Assembly: GCF_019049325.1 (NCBI RefSeq)
Contig: NZ_JAGMUO010000048.1
Span: forward strand, 1 to 64,000
Source: Streptomyces sp. AC512_CC834
GTDB lineage: Bacteria; Actinomycetota; Actinomycetes; Streptomycetales; Streptomycetaceae
Direction: 5' to 3'
DNA: 64,000 bases
Positions 10,344 through 18,312 of the stretch are shown here, in pieces (positions within the stretch are counted from its first letter, which is position 1; each line of letters begins with the position of its first letter). A program made the position numbers and the translations under genes. The notes beneath the pieces are model-generated. The model was not told the DNA's origin. It ran no database searches and saw nothing but the letters and a program-made list of their open reading frames with translations.

Positions 10344-13004
10344 GTGACAGCGGGAAACGACGACTCGGTTCTCGAACTCCTGCCGATGGTGTTCGCCGCC
10401 CCGGGCGAGGCGCTGACGCGGGCGGAGGAGCTGCTCGGCGCCGATCCCTCACCGCTGCACGCCTCGATCGCCCATCAGGTCATCGGCATCTGGCAGCGGG
10501 ACTTCGGCGACACCCGGCGGGCCCTCGCCCACCTGCGGCGCGCCCGCGATCTCGCCGCCCGCGCGGACTCGGCCGAGCGGGAGGCGGACGTACTGGCCAC
10601 ACTCGGGGTCGCGTTGGTGCACTCCGGTCGCACCAGGGACGGTCTGGCCGCGTTCGAGCAGGGCGTGGCGCGCGGCACCGGGCACACCCGGGCGCGGGTG
10701 CTGTTCCGGCGGGCGTACGTGTGGTGGGTACTGGGCCGGCACGGCGAGGCGCTGGAGGACGTACGGCGGGCGATCCCGGTGCTGCGGCAGGCGGACGACG
10801 TGATCTGGACGGCGCGGGCCCTGACGCTGCGGGCGACCGTGCATCTGGCGCTCGGTTCGGTGGAACGGGCGGACGCCGACTTCACGGCGGCGGAGGCCCT
10901 GTGGGACACCACCGGCCAGGAGCACGACAAGGCCGACGCGGTGGAGAGCCGGGGGCTCGCGGCGTTCCGCTCGGGTGACGTGCCGGCGGCGCTGCGGCTG
11001 CTGGACGAGGCGGAGGAGCGGTACGCGAAGCTGGGCACGCCGACGTTCATGCTGACCATCCGGCGGTGCGAGGTCCTGATGGCGGCTGGGCTGGCCACGG
11101 AGGCGCTGACCGAGGCGGACGGGGCGATCGCCGCGCTGGACGGGATCGGCGGGCAGTCCACCCGCAAGGGGGAGTTGCTGCTGGTCGCCGCGCGGGCGGC
11201 CCGGCTCGCGGACGATCCGCGGACGGCGCTCGCCCGCGCGGCACTCGCGGTACGGCTGTTCGCCGCCCAGCGGCGCACCTGGTACGAGACGCATGCCCGG
11301 CTGGTGCTGATCGAGGCGCGGGTCGCGACGGGACGCGGGTCGGGCCGGCTGGTCGCGGACGCGGCGGCGGTGGCGGATCGGCTGGCGGCCTTCGGGGCGC
11401 CGGCCGCGCCGGAGGCGTCACTCCTCGCGGGGCGGATCGCGCTGGGACTCGGCTGGACGGCGGACGCGGAACGGCATCTGGCGGTCGCCGCGCGCAGCCG
11501 CCACAACGGGCCGCCGCTGGCGCGGATGACGGGCTGGGCGGCGCAGGCGCTGCGGGCGCGGGCGGCCGGGTCGGCGCGGGGCGTGCTGGAGGCCTGCCGG
11601 CGCGGTCTCGACGTCCTCGACGACCACCGGATGACGCTGGGCGCCTCGGAGCTGCGGGCCAGGGCCACCGCGCAGGGCGCGGAGCTGGCGGCGCTGGCGC
11701 AGCGGGCGAGCCTGGTCTCGGGCGGGCCTCGGCGGCTGCTGGTGTGGAGCGAGCGCTGGCGGGCGACGGTGCTGTCGGCGCCGCCGACCCGGCCGCCGGC
11801 CGATCCGGTGCTGCTGAGCGCCATGACGGCGTTCCGGGAACTCGCCGCCCGCGCGGAGGAGGCCCGCACGGACGGCGGCCGGCCCGCCCCCGCCCTGGAG
11901 CGCGAACAGCGGCGCCTGGAACGGGACATCCGCTCCCGCACCCTGCACATGCGGGGTGCGGCTCCCGACGACGGCGACCGGTTCGACGTGGGGCGGCTGC
12001 TGCGGCGGCTGGGTGACGACGTACGGCTGGTGGAGCTGGCGGTGCTCGACGGGCGCGTGCACGTACTGCTGTGCGGGCAGGGACGGGTACGGCGGTTCGA
12101 GGCGGGGCTGCTGGCCGAGGCGGAGCGGGAGGCCGAGCACGTACAGGCCGGCCTGCGGCGGCTGGCCCACCCCGGGGCGGAGGCGCGGCTGCCGCTGGTG
12201 GAGGCGGCGGGCGCGCGCCTTCAGGAGCTGCTGCTCGGGCCCGCCGCGGCACACCTCGGTACCGGTCCGGTCGTCGTGGTCCCGCCGGGCCGGCTGCACC
12301 GGGTGCCGTGGGCGCTGCTGCCCGCACTGCGCGAACGGGTCCTGAGCGTGTCGCCGTCGGCGAGTAGCTGGCTCCGCGCGAGGGAAACCGCTCCCCCGCC
12401 CAGCGGCCGCCAGGTACTGGTGCGCGGCCCCGGACTGGCCAGCGAGGGTGCGGAGGTGCCCGAACTCTCCGACCGGTACGGGGGTCCGCGGACGCCGGGG
12501 ACGCCGGGGGGCGGGGCGGCGTGGGCCGCGGAGCCCACCGTCCTGGAGGGGGACGAGGCGCGGGTGCCGCGGGTGTTGCGGGAGTTGGACGGGGCCGCGT
12601 TGGCGCACATCGCGGCGCACGGGACCTTCCGCGCGGACAGCCCCTTGTTCTCGTCGCTGCGGATGGCGGACGGGCCGCTGATCGTGCACGACCTCGAGCG
12701 GCTGGACCGCAGCCCGTACCGCATCATCCTGCCCTGCTGCGACACCGCCCGCTTCGCGTCGGTCGGCGCCGACGAGCTGCTCGGACTGGTCACCGCCCTG
12801 CTGCCGCTGGGCACGGCAGGGGTGGTGGCGTGCACCGCGCCGGTCAACGACGCGGCGGTGGTGCCGCTGATGCTCGCGCTGCACAAAGGGCTGGACGCCG
12901 GCCTGTCCCTGGCGGAGGCACTGCGCGACGCACGGACCGCCCTGCCGGGCGACGCGGTGCACCAGGCGACGGGTTGGGCCTTCTCCGCGTTCGGCGCGGC
13001 CTGA
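10344..13004 (+). CDS. TPR-CHAT domain protein (caspase-like peptidase)
   Basis: About 886 residues from the GTG at 10344. No strong ribosome site is seen; a GGAG lies 16 bases upstream, and an ATG at 10386 is an alternative. Residues 1-560 are a run of helical repeats of the TPR type (for example RALAHLRRARDLAARA). The C-terminal 280 residues form a CHAT domain. Both catalytic residues are present: His759 in HIAAHG and Cys799 in LPCCDTA. CHAT is the caspase-related peptidase fold of separase. In bacteria it is often tied to signalling and immunity. The protein is cytoplasmic and divergent from the subtilase and sigma factor, with which it likely forms one module. Confidence 0.88.
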   Translation: MTAGNDDSVLELLPMVFAAPGEALTRAEELLGADPSPLHASIAHQVIGIWQRDFGDTRRALAHLRRARDLAARADSAEREADVLATLGVALVHSGRTRDGLAAFEQGVARGTGHTRARVLFRRAYVWWVLGRHGEALEDVRRAIPVLRQADDVIWTARALTLRATVHLALGSVERADADFTAAEALWDTTGQEHDKADAVESRGLAAFRSGDVPAALRLLDEAEERYAKLGTPTFMLTIRRCEVLMAAGLATEALTEADGAIAALDGIGGQSTRKGELLLVAARAARLADDPRTALARAALAVRLFAAQRRTWYETHARLVLIEARVATGRGSGRLVADAAAVADRLAAFGAPAAPEASLLAGRIALGLGWTADAERHLAVAARSRHNGPPLARMTGWAAQALRARAAGSARGVLEACRRGLDVLDDHRMTLGASELRARATAQGAELAALAQRASLVSGGPRRLLVWSERWRATVLSAPPTRPPADPVLLSAMTAFRELAARAEEARTDGGRPAPALEREQRRLERDIRSRTLHMRGAAPDDGDRFDVGRLLRRLGDDVRLVELAVLDGRVHVLLCGQGRVRRFEAGLLAEAEREAEHVQAGLRRLAHPGAEARLPLVEAAGARLQELLLGPAAAHLGTGPVVVVPPGRLHRVPWALLPALRERVLSVSPSASSWLRARETAPPPSGRQVLVRGPGLASEGAEVPELSDRYGGPRTPGTPGGGAAWAAEPTVLEGDEARVPRVLRELDGAALAHIAAHGTFRADSPLFSSLRMADGPLIVHDLERLDRSPYRIILPCCDTARFASVGADELLGLVTALLPLGTAGVVACTAPVNDAAVVPLMLALHKGLDAGLSLAEALRDARTALPGDAVHQATGWAFSAFGAA

Positions 13005-13330
13005 GAGGGCGGCGGGCGCGGGCCGGTTGGGGCGGGGGCCTCGGGCCGGTTGGGGCCCCGGCGCAGGCCGGTCGGGGCGCAGGCCTCAGGCCGGTTGGGG
13101 CCGCGACGCAGGCCGGTCAGGGCGCAGGCCCCAGACCGGTTAGGGCCGCGACGCAGGCCGGAAGGGCGCGGGGCTCAGGCCTGATAGGGCTCCGACGCAG
13201 GCCGGAAGGCCGCGGGCGCAGGACAGTTTGGGCGCGGGCACAGGACGGATAGGGCTCGAGCCTCAGGCCAAGTTGGGGCTCGGGCGCAGGCCGGTCGGGT
13301 CACGGTGGCAGGACGGATAGGGCTCGGGCT
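13005..13330. repeat. Tandem repeat tract, about 15 copies of a 22-24 bp unit
   Basis: This gene-free stretch of 326 bases between two convergent genes consists of about 15 imperfect copies of a 22-24 bp unit, roughly CGCAGGCCGGTTGGGGC plus a short G-rich tail. Alternate copies read CCTCAGGCC or CGCAGGCC, and GGTTGGGG, GGTCGGGG or GGATAGGG, so the array has a partly two-step pattern. The final copy runs into the LAL regulator gene and encodes its last residues (LPEPQPA) and the stop at 13331. No spacers are present, so it is not a CRISPR. Confidence 0.9.
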
Positions 13331-15175
13331 TCAGGCCGGTTGGGGTTCGGGCAGTTCCATCAGCCAGGGCAGGGCGCCGCGGTCGCCCGCGCCGAGGCGG
13401 GTGTAGGCGCCGTAGAGGTGGTTGCCGACGGTGCGGACGGACAGGGTGAGTCTCTCCGCGATCTGCCGGTTGCTCAGACCCGAGGCGGCGAGGGTGACGA
13501 TCTGCCGCTGGCGGGCGGTGAGTTCGCCGAGCGCCAGGCCGGACAGAGCCGGCGTGCGGGCGCCCTGGCAGCGCCGGGCGAGGGCGACGGCACGGGTACG
13601 GGCGTTGCGGGCGGCATGCGGGTCGCGGTGGGCGCGTACCGCCTGGGCGTGCGCCTCGGCCGCGAAGAGGAGGAATCCGCGCCGCTCCAGCTCCTCCGCC
13701 GCGCGGTCGAGCGCCGGTCCGTCACCGCGCGCGAGGGCGTCGGCGTGGGCGGCGAAGACGCCGGTCAGCCGGCCGGCCGCCCGTTCGGGAGCGCCGAGCC
13801 GCACGGCGTCGTACGCGTCGTACGGGTCGTAAGGGTCGCCCGCGGCGGCGAGCCGGACCGCCGCGTCGAGGTCGCCGCGGGCGGCGGCGGTCCAGACGGA
13901 CGGGGCAGGGGCAGCCCCCTCGTTCTCCTTCGGCGCGTCGCCGGACTGTGCGACGGCCGAGGCCAGTTCGGCCAGGCAGGACGGGTCGTCGGGCCGGGTC
14001 CGCAGGCCCTCGCGCGCCCAGGCCGCGGCTTCGCCCAGGCGGCCGCGCAGCAGGGCGAACCGGGCCCGAAGCGCCGCGTACGGCGCAGGCAGCGGGGCTC
14101 CTTCGGCCGCCAGCCACTCCCCCACGGGGGTCTGAGTCGCCCGTACGTCGGCCTGCTCGATGCGCAGGGCGAGGGCCGCCCGCTCCGCCTCCAGGGCTGG
14201 GCCGCACTCCTGGGGGGTGCGGGCCAGGCGCCGGGCCCGCAGCCGGCCCGCGGCGGCGCGCAGGACCGGGCCGTGCAGGGGGTGTGCGAGGCGGGTGGCG
14301 CCGTGGTCGTCGACGGTGACCAGGCCCTCGGCCTCCAGTTGCTCCAGGGTCCGCACGTCGAGGGTGTCCAGGTCGAGGGGCAGGGGCTCGGCGAAGGCGA
14401 GGCGTTCGAGCGTCTCCCGCTCCCCGGGGCGGGTACGGCCGAGGACGTGGGCGGTGCGCTCACGGACCGTCGCGGTGAGGGGTACCGGCCCCCGCCACGC
14501 ACGGCGCTCGGTGTCAGACACCGGCACGAGCAGCCCCTCCTCGCGTACGGCGGTCAGCAGCTCGCGCAGCAGCCGCAGGTCGCCCCGGCACAGGCGGTGC
14601 AGCCGGTCGACGGTGAGCGGCTCCAGGCCGGTGCCCGCGCCCTGCGTGAGGAGTTCGGCGGTCTCCTCTCGGGGCAGCGGCTCCAGGGCGAGGCGCGGCA
14701 GCAGTTCCCCGGACCACAGCCGGGACACCGCGCCCGGCACGGGGACGCCGTCGGTGGCGACGACCAGGAGCCGGGTGCGGCCGTGCACGGCGAGCTGGTG
14801 CACGAGGGCGGCGGAGGCGCCGTCGAGCAGGTGCGCGTCGTCGACCAGCAGCAGCCGAACGCCGGACAGGAGTTGTACCGCCCGGTGCAGGGTGACGGTC
14901 TCGGGCAGCAGATGGGCGAACGCGGCGAAGGGGATGTCCTGGGTCTCGGGCGTCCCGGCGGCCCTGGCGCAGTCGGTGCCGCGTACGGCCTCAGTCACGA
15001 GCCTGGTCTTGCCCGAGCCCGCGGGGCCCGTCAGCACGAGGCCGGCCCGTCCGGCGGCCACGGACCGGCGCACCAGCTCCAGTTCGTCCGCCCGTCCGGT
15101 GAACGGCCAGGGCATCTCCAGCGTCTTCGCGTCCCGCAGAGTAGTCGTCACAGCAACATGAGTCGGGATACTCAT
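13331..15175 (-). CDS. LAL/LuxR-family ATP-binding transcriptional regulator
   Basis: A 614-residue regulator with an N-terminal NTPase and a C-terminal LuxR helix-turn-helix. Walker A is GPAGSGKT near residue 47 and Walker B is LLLVDDAH near 110. The HTH (LTARQRQIVTLAASGLSNRQIAERL) lies at about 552-600. The middle is helical. At 614 residues it is shorter than classical 900-residue LAL proteins. From memory, an S. coelicolor regulator at this locus (absR2) influences antibiotic production, but orthology was not tested. An ATG at 15175 is used; MPWPF about 20 codons in is an alternative. Its 3' end is built from the adjacent tandem repeat. Confidence 0.85.
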   Translation of the reverse strand: MSIPTHVAVTTTLRDAKTLEMPWPFTGRADELELVRRSVAAGRAGLVLTGPAGSGKTRLVTEAVRGTDCARAAGTPETQDIPFAAFAHLLPETVTLHRAVQLLSGVRLLLVDDAHLLDGASAALVHQLAVHGRTRLLVVATDGVPVPGAVSRLWSGELLPRLALEPLPREETAELLTQGAGTGLEPLTVDRLHRLCRGDLRLLRELLTAVREEGLLVPVSDTERRAWRGPVPLTATVRERTAHVLGRTRPGERETLERLAFAEPLPLDLDTLDVRTLEQLEAEGLVTVDDHGATRLAHPLHGPVLRAAAGRLRARRLARTPQECGPALEAERAALALRIEQADVRATQTPVGEWLAAEGAPLPAPYAALRARFALLRGRLGEAAAWAREGLRTRPDDPSCLAELASAVAQSGDAPKENEGAAPAPSVWTAAARGDLDAAVRLAAAGDPYDPYDAYDAVRLGAPERAAGRLTGVFAAHADALARGDGPALDRAAEELERRGFLLFAAEAHAQAVRAHRDPHAARNARTRAVALARRCQGARTPALSGLALGELTARQRQIVTLAASGLSNRQIAERLTLSVRTVGNHLYGAYTRLGAGDRGALPWLMELPEPQPA

Positions 15176-15247
15176 CCCTGATACAGGGTGACTTGAGTAC
15201 CCCTCGACTCAGGCGCCCGGGCCGGGTCGGACGGCACGCTGGGGGCC

Positions 15248-16327
15248 ATGACCGCACGCTACTGCTCGCTCGCGCAGCAGCCCGCCCCCGTGCTCGCACC
15301 GGGGCTGGCCGCCGAGCGCGTCGCCGCGCTGGTCGGCGGGCAGCGGATGTGGGTCAACGGAACCGTTCTGCACTACTGCTTCCTCGGCGGCGACACCGAC
15401 ACCTCCGTGGTTCCGATGCCGGGCACCGGGCGGCCGCGGCGGGGTTCGTGGGTGGGGACCGACGAGCAGCGGGACGTGGTGCGCGACTGCTTCCGGGAGT
15501 GGCGGGACCTCGGCATCGGGATCGACCTCGAAGAGGTCCGCGACCGCTCGGAGGCGGAGCTGCGCATCGGCTTCCAGCCCGGCGACGGGTCCTGGTCGGC
15601 GGTGGGCAAGGACGCGCTCCGGGTGGGTCTGAACGACCGTACGATGAACTTCGGTTGGGACCTGACCGCACCCGGTGAGCGCGCGACGGCCCTGCACCAG
15701 ATCGGGCACGCGCTCGGCATGCTCCACGAGCACCAGAGCCCGTTCGCCGGCATCCTCTGGGACGACGAGGCGGTCTACGCCGAACTGGCGGGCCCGCCGA
15801 ACCACTGGAGCCGGGAGCGGACCTTCCACAACATCCTGCGCAAGCTCGACGGCGACGAGGTCAACGGCCCGGTCTGGGACCCGCAGTCGATCATGGAGTA
15901 TCCCTTCCCGTCGGGGCTGATACTGGAGCCCGAGCACTACCGCTCCGGTCTGCACCCGCCCGGTACCCTCTCCGCCGCCGACAAGGAGTTCGCCCTGCGC
16001 TGGTACCCGCCCATCGGCCGGCCGGGTCCACTGGTGCCGTTCCGTTCGGTGCCGCTGGGTCTGGGACCCGGTGAGCAGGCCGACTTCCGCGTGGACCCGC
16101 CGGAGACCCGCGAGTACTCCGTGGGCACCTTCGGCGACAGCGACGCCGTCGTCGTCATCTTCGAGGAGCGGGACGGCGTGCCCCGCTACCTCGCCGGACT
16201 CGACGACGGGGGAACACCCCGCAACGCCACGATCAGGGCCCGTTTCGTCAAGGGCCGCCGCTATGTCGTCCGGGTGCGCCTGTACTCCTCGTGGGGCGCG
16301 GGCGAGACGGCGGTCATGTGCTGGTGA
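15248..16327 (+). CDS. Metallopeptidase-like protein with altered HExxH motif
   Basis: A 359-residue protein resembling astacin-like (M12-type) bacterial metallopeptidases. The zinc motif is present in layout, HQIGHALGMLHEH: His150, His154 and His160 are retained. The catalytic base expected at position 151 (Glu in HExxH) is Gln, read as codon CAG at 15698-15700. A Met-turn-like SIMEYPF follows. The C-terminal 100 residues look like a beta-sandwich. There is no signal peptide. With Gln at this position the enzyme is expected to bind zinc but be inactive or very weak. It is divergent from the LAL regulator across 72 bases. Confidence 0.82.
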   Translation: MTARYCSLAQQPAPVLAPGLAAERVAALVGGQRMWVNGTVLHYCFLGGDTDTSVVPMPGTGRPRRGSWVGTDEQRDVVRDCFREWRDLGIGIDLEEVRDRSEAELRIGFQPGDGSWSAVGKDALRVGLNDRTMNFGWDLTAPGERATALHQIGHALGMLHEHQSPFAGILWDDEAVYAELAGPPNHWSRERTFHNILRKLDGDEVNGPVWDPQSIMEYPFPSGLILEPEHYRSGLHPPGTLSAADKEFALRWYPPIGRPGPLVPFRSVPLGLGPGEQADFRVDPPETREYSVGTFGDSDAVVVIFEERDGVPRYLAGLDDGGTPRNATIRARFVKGRRYVVRVRLYSSWGAGETAVMCW

Positions 16328-16382
16328 CCGCGCGGCTCACAGACGCCCGGGCGCCGTGGCCACAGACCGGCGCCGGGGGCCG

Positions 16383-16463
16383 GCCGCGGAACGTCTCCTT
16401 CGGGGGAGGGCAGACGTTCCGCGGCACACCGGGCCCGCTGCTTCGGGGGAGGCGGCGGGCCCG
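16383..16463 (+). terminator. Two consecutive terminator hairpins
   Basis: First hairpin 16383-16425: perfect 14-base arms starting GCCGCGGAACGTCT. Second hairpin 16430-16463: 9-base arms CGGGCCCGC / GCGGGCCCG. Both loops contain CTTCGGGGGA. They lie 56 bases after the metallopeptidase-like gene and mark the edge of the accessory region. Confidence 0.75.
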
Positions 16464-16476
16464 GTCACGTCATGAT

Positions 16477-16621
16477 GCTGTTGGCGAATCCCGTAGCGGC
16501 CGGTGTTCGGACAGTCTGTCCCGGCAGAGGCTCCATTTCAGCGGCGTGTCGCCGTGACAAACTGTCCAATCATGAGCCCCGGAACACGGGCCGACGGCCG
16601 TCCGACCGATTCGCCAACAGC
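16477..16621. repeat. 145-bp element bounded by 14-bp inverted repeats
   Basis: GCTGTTGGCGAATC at 16477-16490 is matched by its exact complement GATTCGCCAACAGC at 16608-16621. Between them lies a short palindrome GGACAGTCTGTCC (16509-16521) and a partial inverted copy, AAACTGTCC near 16560-16568. No transposase is present. It could be a miniature transposable element or a decayed regulatory region. Confidence 0.45.
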
Positions 16622-16769
16622 GTCACGTCATGCCGGGGCCCCATGCGGATGAGGCCGACGGCGTCCAGCCGTGCGAGGGCTTCGGCGCGGGCTGAGCCGA
16701 GGTCGCGGCGCGCGTAGCCGATACGGGTTCGCTGGATGTCGTTGCCGACGGGACGCGCGCGGCCGGTCC

Positions 16770-16889
16770 GGGATCGACGCCGCGGCGTACAACCGCATCG
16801 AGCAGGGCCACTCCTCGCCGAAGCTGGACACCCTGATCCGGATCGCCGACGCAATGCGTGTCGAGCCGGAGGAACTGGTACGGCGGTGA
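16770..16889 (+). pseudogene. XRE-type helix-turn-helix fragment (3' end only)
   Basis: The frame ending at 16889 encodes a segment GIDAAAYNRIEQGHSSPKLD followed by a TLIRIADAMRVEPEELVRR ending. This is the second half of a Cro/C1-type HTH: recognition helix plus the final helices. The upstream half is missing or in other frames with no sensible start, so I read it as a remnant of a regulator gene. The whole stretch 16464-17016 holds no intact gene. Confidence 0.55.
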
Positions 16890-16976
16890 GCGGCCCACCC
16901 CCGAGGGGGAACGAGGAACGGGCCTGCCCCGCGTCACCGGCACGATCGGCGAACAGCACGTGCCGATGACGTTGGG

Positions 16977-17013
16977 CCCGCCGGCGCCACGTTCGCCCTG
17001 TGGCGCCGGCGGG
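16977..17013 (-). terminator. Terminator of small three-gene operon
   Basis: Perfect 14-base inverted repeat (CCCGCCGGCGCCAC / GTGGCGCCGGCGGG) with a 9-base loop, four bases past the stop codon of the 51-residue minus-strand gene. Confidence 0.8.
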
Positions 17014-17016
17014 GGT

Positions 17017-17172
17017 TCAACTCCCGAAACCCGAGGGAGCGGTCTGTCGCGGCACTGCCGGTCGACACGGGTACGGGCAGACGTACACCGTCGGCGCAGC
17101 GCCCGAAGCGGTATCCGGGATGATCGCGCGCGGCTCGCCCTCGATCGGCTTGTCGCAGTATGCGCAGATCAT
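17017..17172 (-). CDS. Small Cys-rich protein, hypothetical
   Basis: A 51-residue protein beginning MICAYCDKPIEGEPRAI and containing a second CPYPC pair, so four cysteines could hold a zinc (CxxC...CxxxC). Its ATG overlaps the stop of the preceding gene (ATGA at 17169-17172), and a strong hairpin follows its stop. I do not recognise a specific family. It looks like the last gene of a coupled three-gene set common in Streptomyces accessory DNA. Confidence 0.65.
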   Translation of the reverse strand: MICAYCDKPIEGEPRAIIPDTASGAAPTVYVCPYPCRPAVPRQTAPSGFGS

Positions 17173-17510
17173 GGTCCGCTGCCCTCGATCGCTTCGTGCA
17201 GTTCGCACACTCGGCGGGCCAGCTCGCCCACGTGGATCGCCCCGGCGAGCGGGGCCGCGCCGAGCTGGTACTGCATCGCGTCCTCTGCGCGCTCGGAGGC
17301 TTGGATCCGGGCGTACCACGTGCGGGAGCGCAGCGGGGCGGCGTCGGCCTGACGCTGTGCCAGGGGAACAAGCCGCTCGATCTCCCCGCGCAGCGCCTTG
17401 TCCAGCTCTTCCAGCCGCGACAGGGGCGGCAGGGTGCCCGTCGCGCTGAGTGCTTCAGAGATCAGCCGGGTGATCTCGTCGGCGTCGACGGAGTGCCGTG
17501 TCGTAGTCAC
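17169..17510 (-). CDS. DUF6415-like small protein
   Basis: A 113-residue helical, soluble protein beginning MTTTRHSVDADEITRLI. The layout, an N-terminal MTT motif followed by helices rich in Leu and Arg and ending in ELARRVCELHEAIE, resembles the Streptomyces family named DUF6415, which has no established function. The gene overlaps its upstream and downstream partners by ATGA, showing tight translational coupling. The assignment is from memory of the family pattern and is moderate. Confidence 0.65.
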   Translation of the reverse strand: MTTTRHSVDADEITRLISEALSATGTLPPLSRLEELDKALRGEIERLVPLAQRQADAAPLRSRTWYARIQASERAEDAMQYQLGAAPLAGAIHVGELARRVCELHEAIEGSGP

Positions 17511-17764
17511 CTGGCCACCGCCTGTCGGACAGGGAGTCCGAGCAGGAATGCAACGCGGTCGGTGGTGGCGGGCTCATCGCCGTGCTGCCCGATCTCGTAC
17601 CCGTAGTTGGTGAGGTAGCAGCTTCCGCCGACGGTGACGTTCTCGCCGACACGGGCGTACTGGGGATTTGTCACGCTGAGCGTACCGTCGTCCTGTTTGG
17701 CGACAGACGGCCCGTGCGCCGTGAGTTGTTCGACCAGAATGGCCGATGCGGTCATCGCGTCCAT
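17507..17764 (-). CDS. Hypothetical small protein, first gene of coupled operon
   Basis: An 85-residue protein starting MDAMTASAILVEQLTAHG; a second ATG three codons in is also possible. No family recognised. It has a helical N-terminus, then a short beta-rich region (SVTNPQYARVGENVTVGGSC). It is divergent from the SLOG gene across 64 bases, so one intergenic region probably drives both directions. Its stop overlaps the ATG of the DUF6415-like gene. Confidence 0.6.
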   Translation of the reverse strand: MDAMTASAILVEQLTAHGPSVAKQDDGTLSVTNPQYARVGENVTVGGSCYLTNYGYEIGQHGDEPATTDRVAFLLGLPVRQAVAR

Positions 17765-17828
17765 GGGCAGATTGCACCGCGGCGCGTTCACGCGCGGAAC
17801 CTGACAACCTATGACACGGAGATGATCA

Positions 17829-18287
17829 ATGTCTCTAGCTGCGGCGATCACTGGTACGCGGCAGACCGAACACCGAGAACTCATCTGGTTCAGTGACCTG
17901 TTCGACCGCTACCTCTCACCATGGGCGACGCCCGACGCCCGGTTCTACATCGGCGGCGCGCGCGGCATCGACAGCCTGTCGCTGCTGTGGCTTGCCGGGA
18001 ACACCGTTTCGCGGCTGACCGTCGTGGTGCCCGGTATGGTCGCGCAGCAACCGGCGGAAGCACGGCAGGCGATCGAGCGGTGCCGCGATCGGATCGACGA
18101 CATCGTCGAGTTGGGCGCCGCGGAGTTGCAGACGCCCGCGTTTCACGCACGGAACCGGTACATGGTCGATCGCACCGACATGACGCTCGGGTTCCCCCTC
18201 GATGGCGCCGAGGGCGGGTCGGGAACGTGGCAGACGATCAACTATGCAGCCGTGCAGGGGAAACCACGGCTGATCGTGCCCGTGTGA
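17829..18287 (+). CDS. SLOG-superfamily nucleotide-binding-like protein
   Basis: A 152-residue single-domain protein with a Rossmann-like SLOG/DprA-type pattern. A glycine-rich loop FYIGGARGIDSLSLLWLA lies near residue 40. A second signature RNRYMVDRTDMTLGFP is near residue 112, followed by GGSGTWQTINYA, the loop that contacts nucleotide phosphates in this superfamily. SLOG domains bind nucleotides or nucleotide-derived signals. A GGAG site lies 7 bases before the ATG. It is followed after 25 bases by an XRE-TPR regulator in the same direction, suggesting a two-gene unit. Confidence 0.72.
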   Translation: MSLAAAITGTRQTEHRELIWFSDLFDRYLSPWATPDARFYIGGARGIDSLSLLWLAGNTVSRLTVVVPGMVAQQPAEARQAIERCRDRIDDIVELGAAELQTPAFHARNRYMVDRTDMTLGFPLDGAEGGSGTWQTINYAAVQGKPRLIVPV

Positions 18288-18312
18288 GCCCGGAAACGTG
18301 CATCATGACGGT

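Noticed and set aside
13005..13330. CRISPR array
   Set aside because: Units are 22-24 bp and directly adjacent, with no unique spacers, and no cas genes are in the window. It is a plain tandem repeat.
16570..16959. Minus-strand frame with RTRIGYARRDLGSARAEALARL resembling a serine resolvase N-terminus
   Set aside because: Only the short RIGYAR word matches. The catalytic Ser and downstream motifs are missing, and the plus strand of the same DNA carries a clearer XRE remnant.
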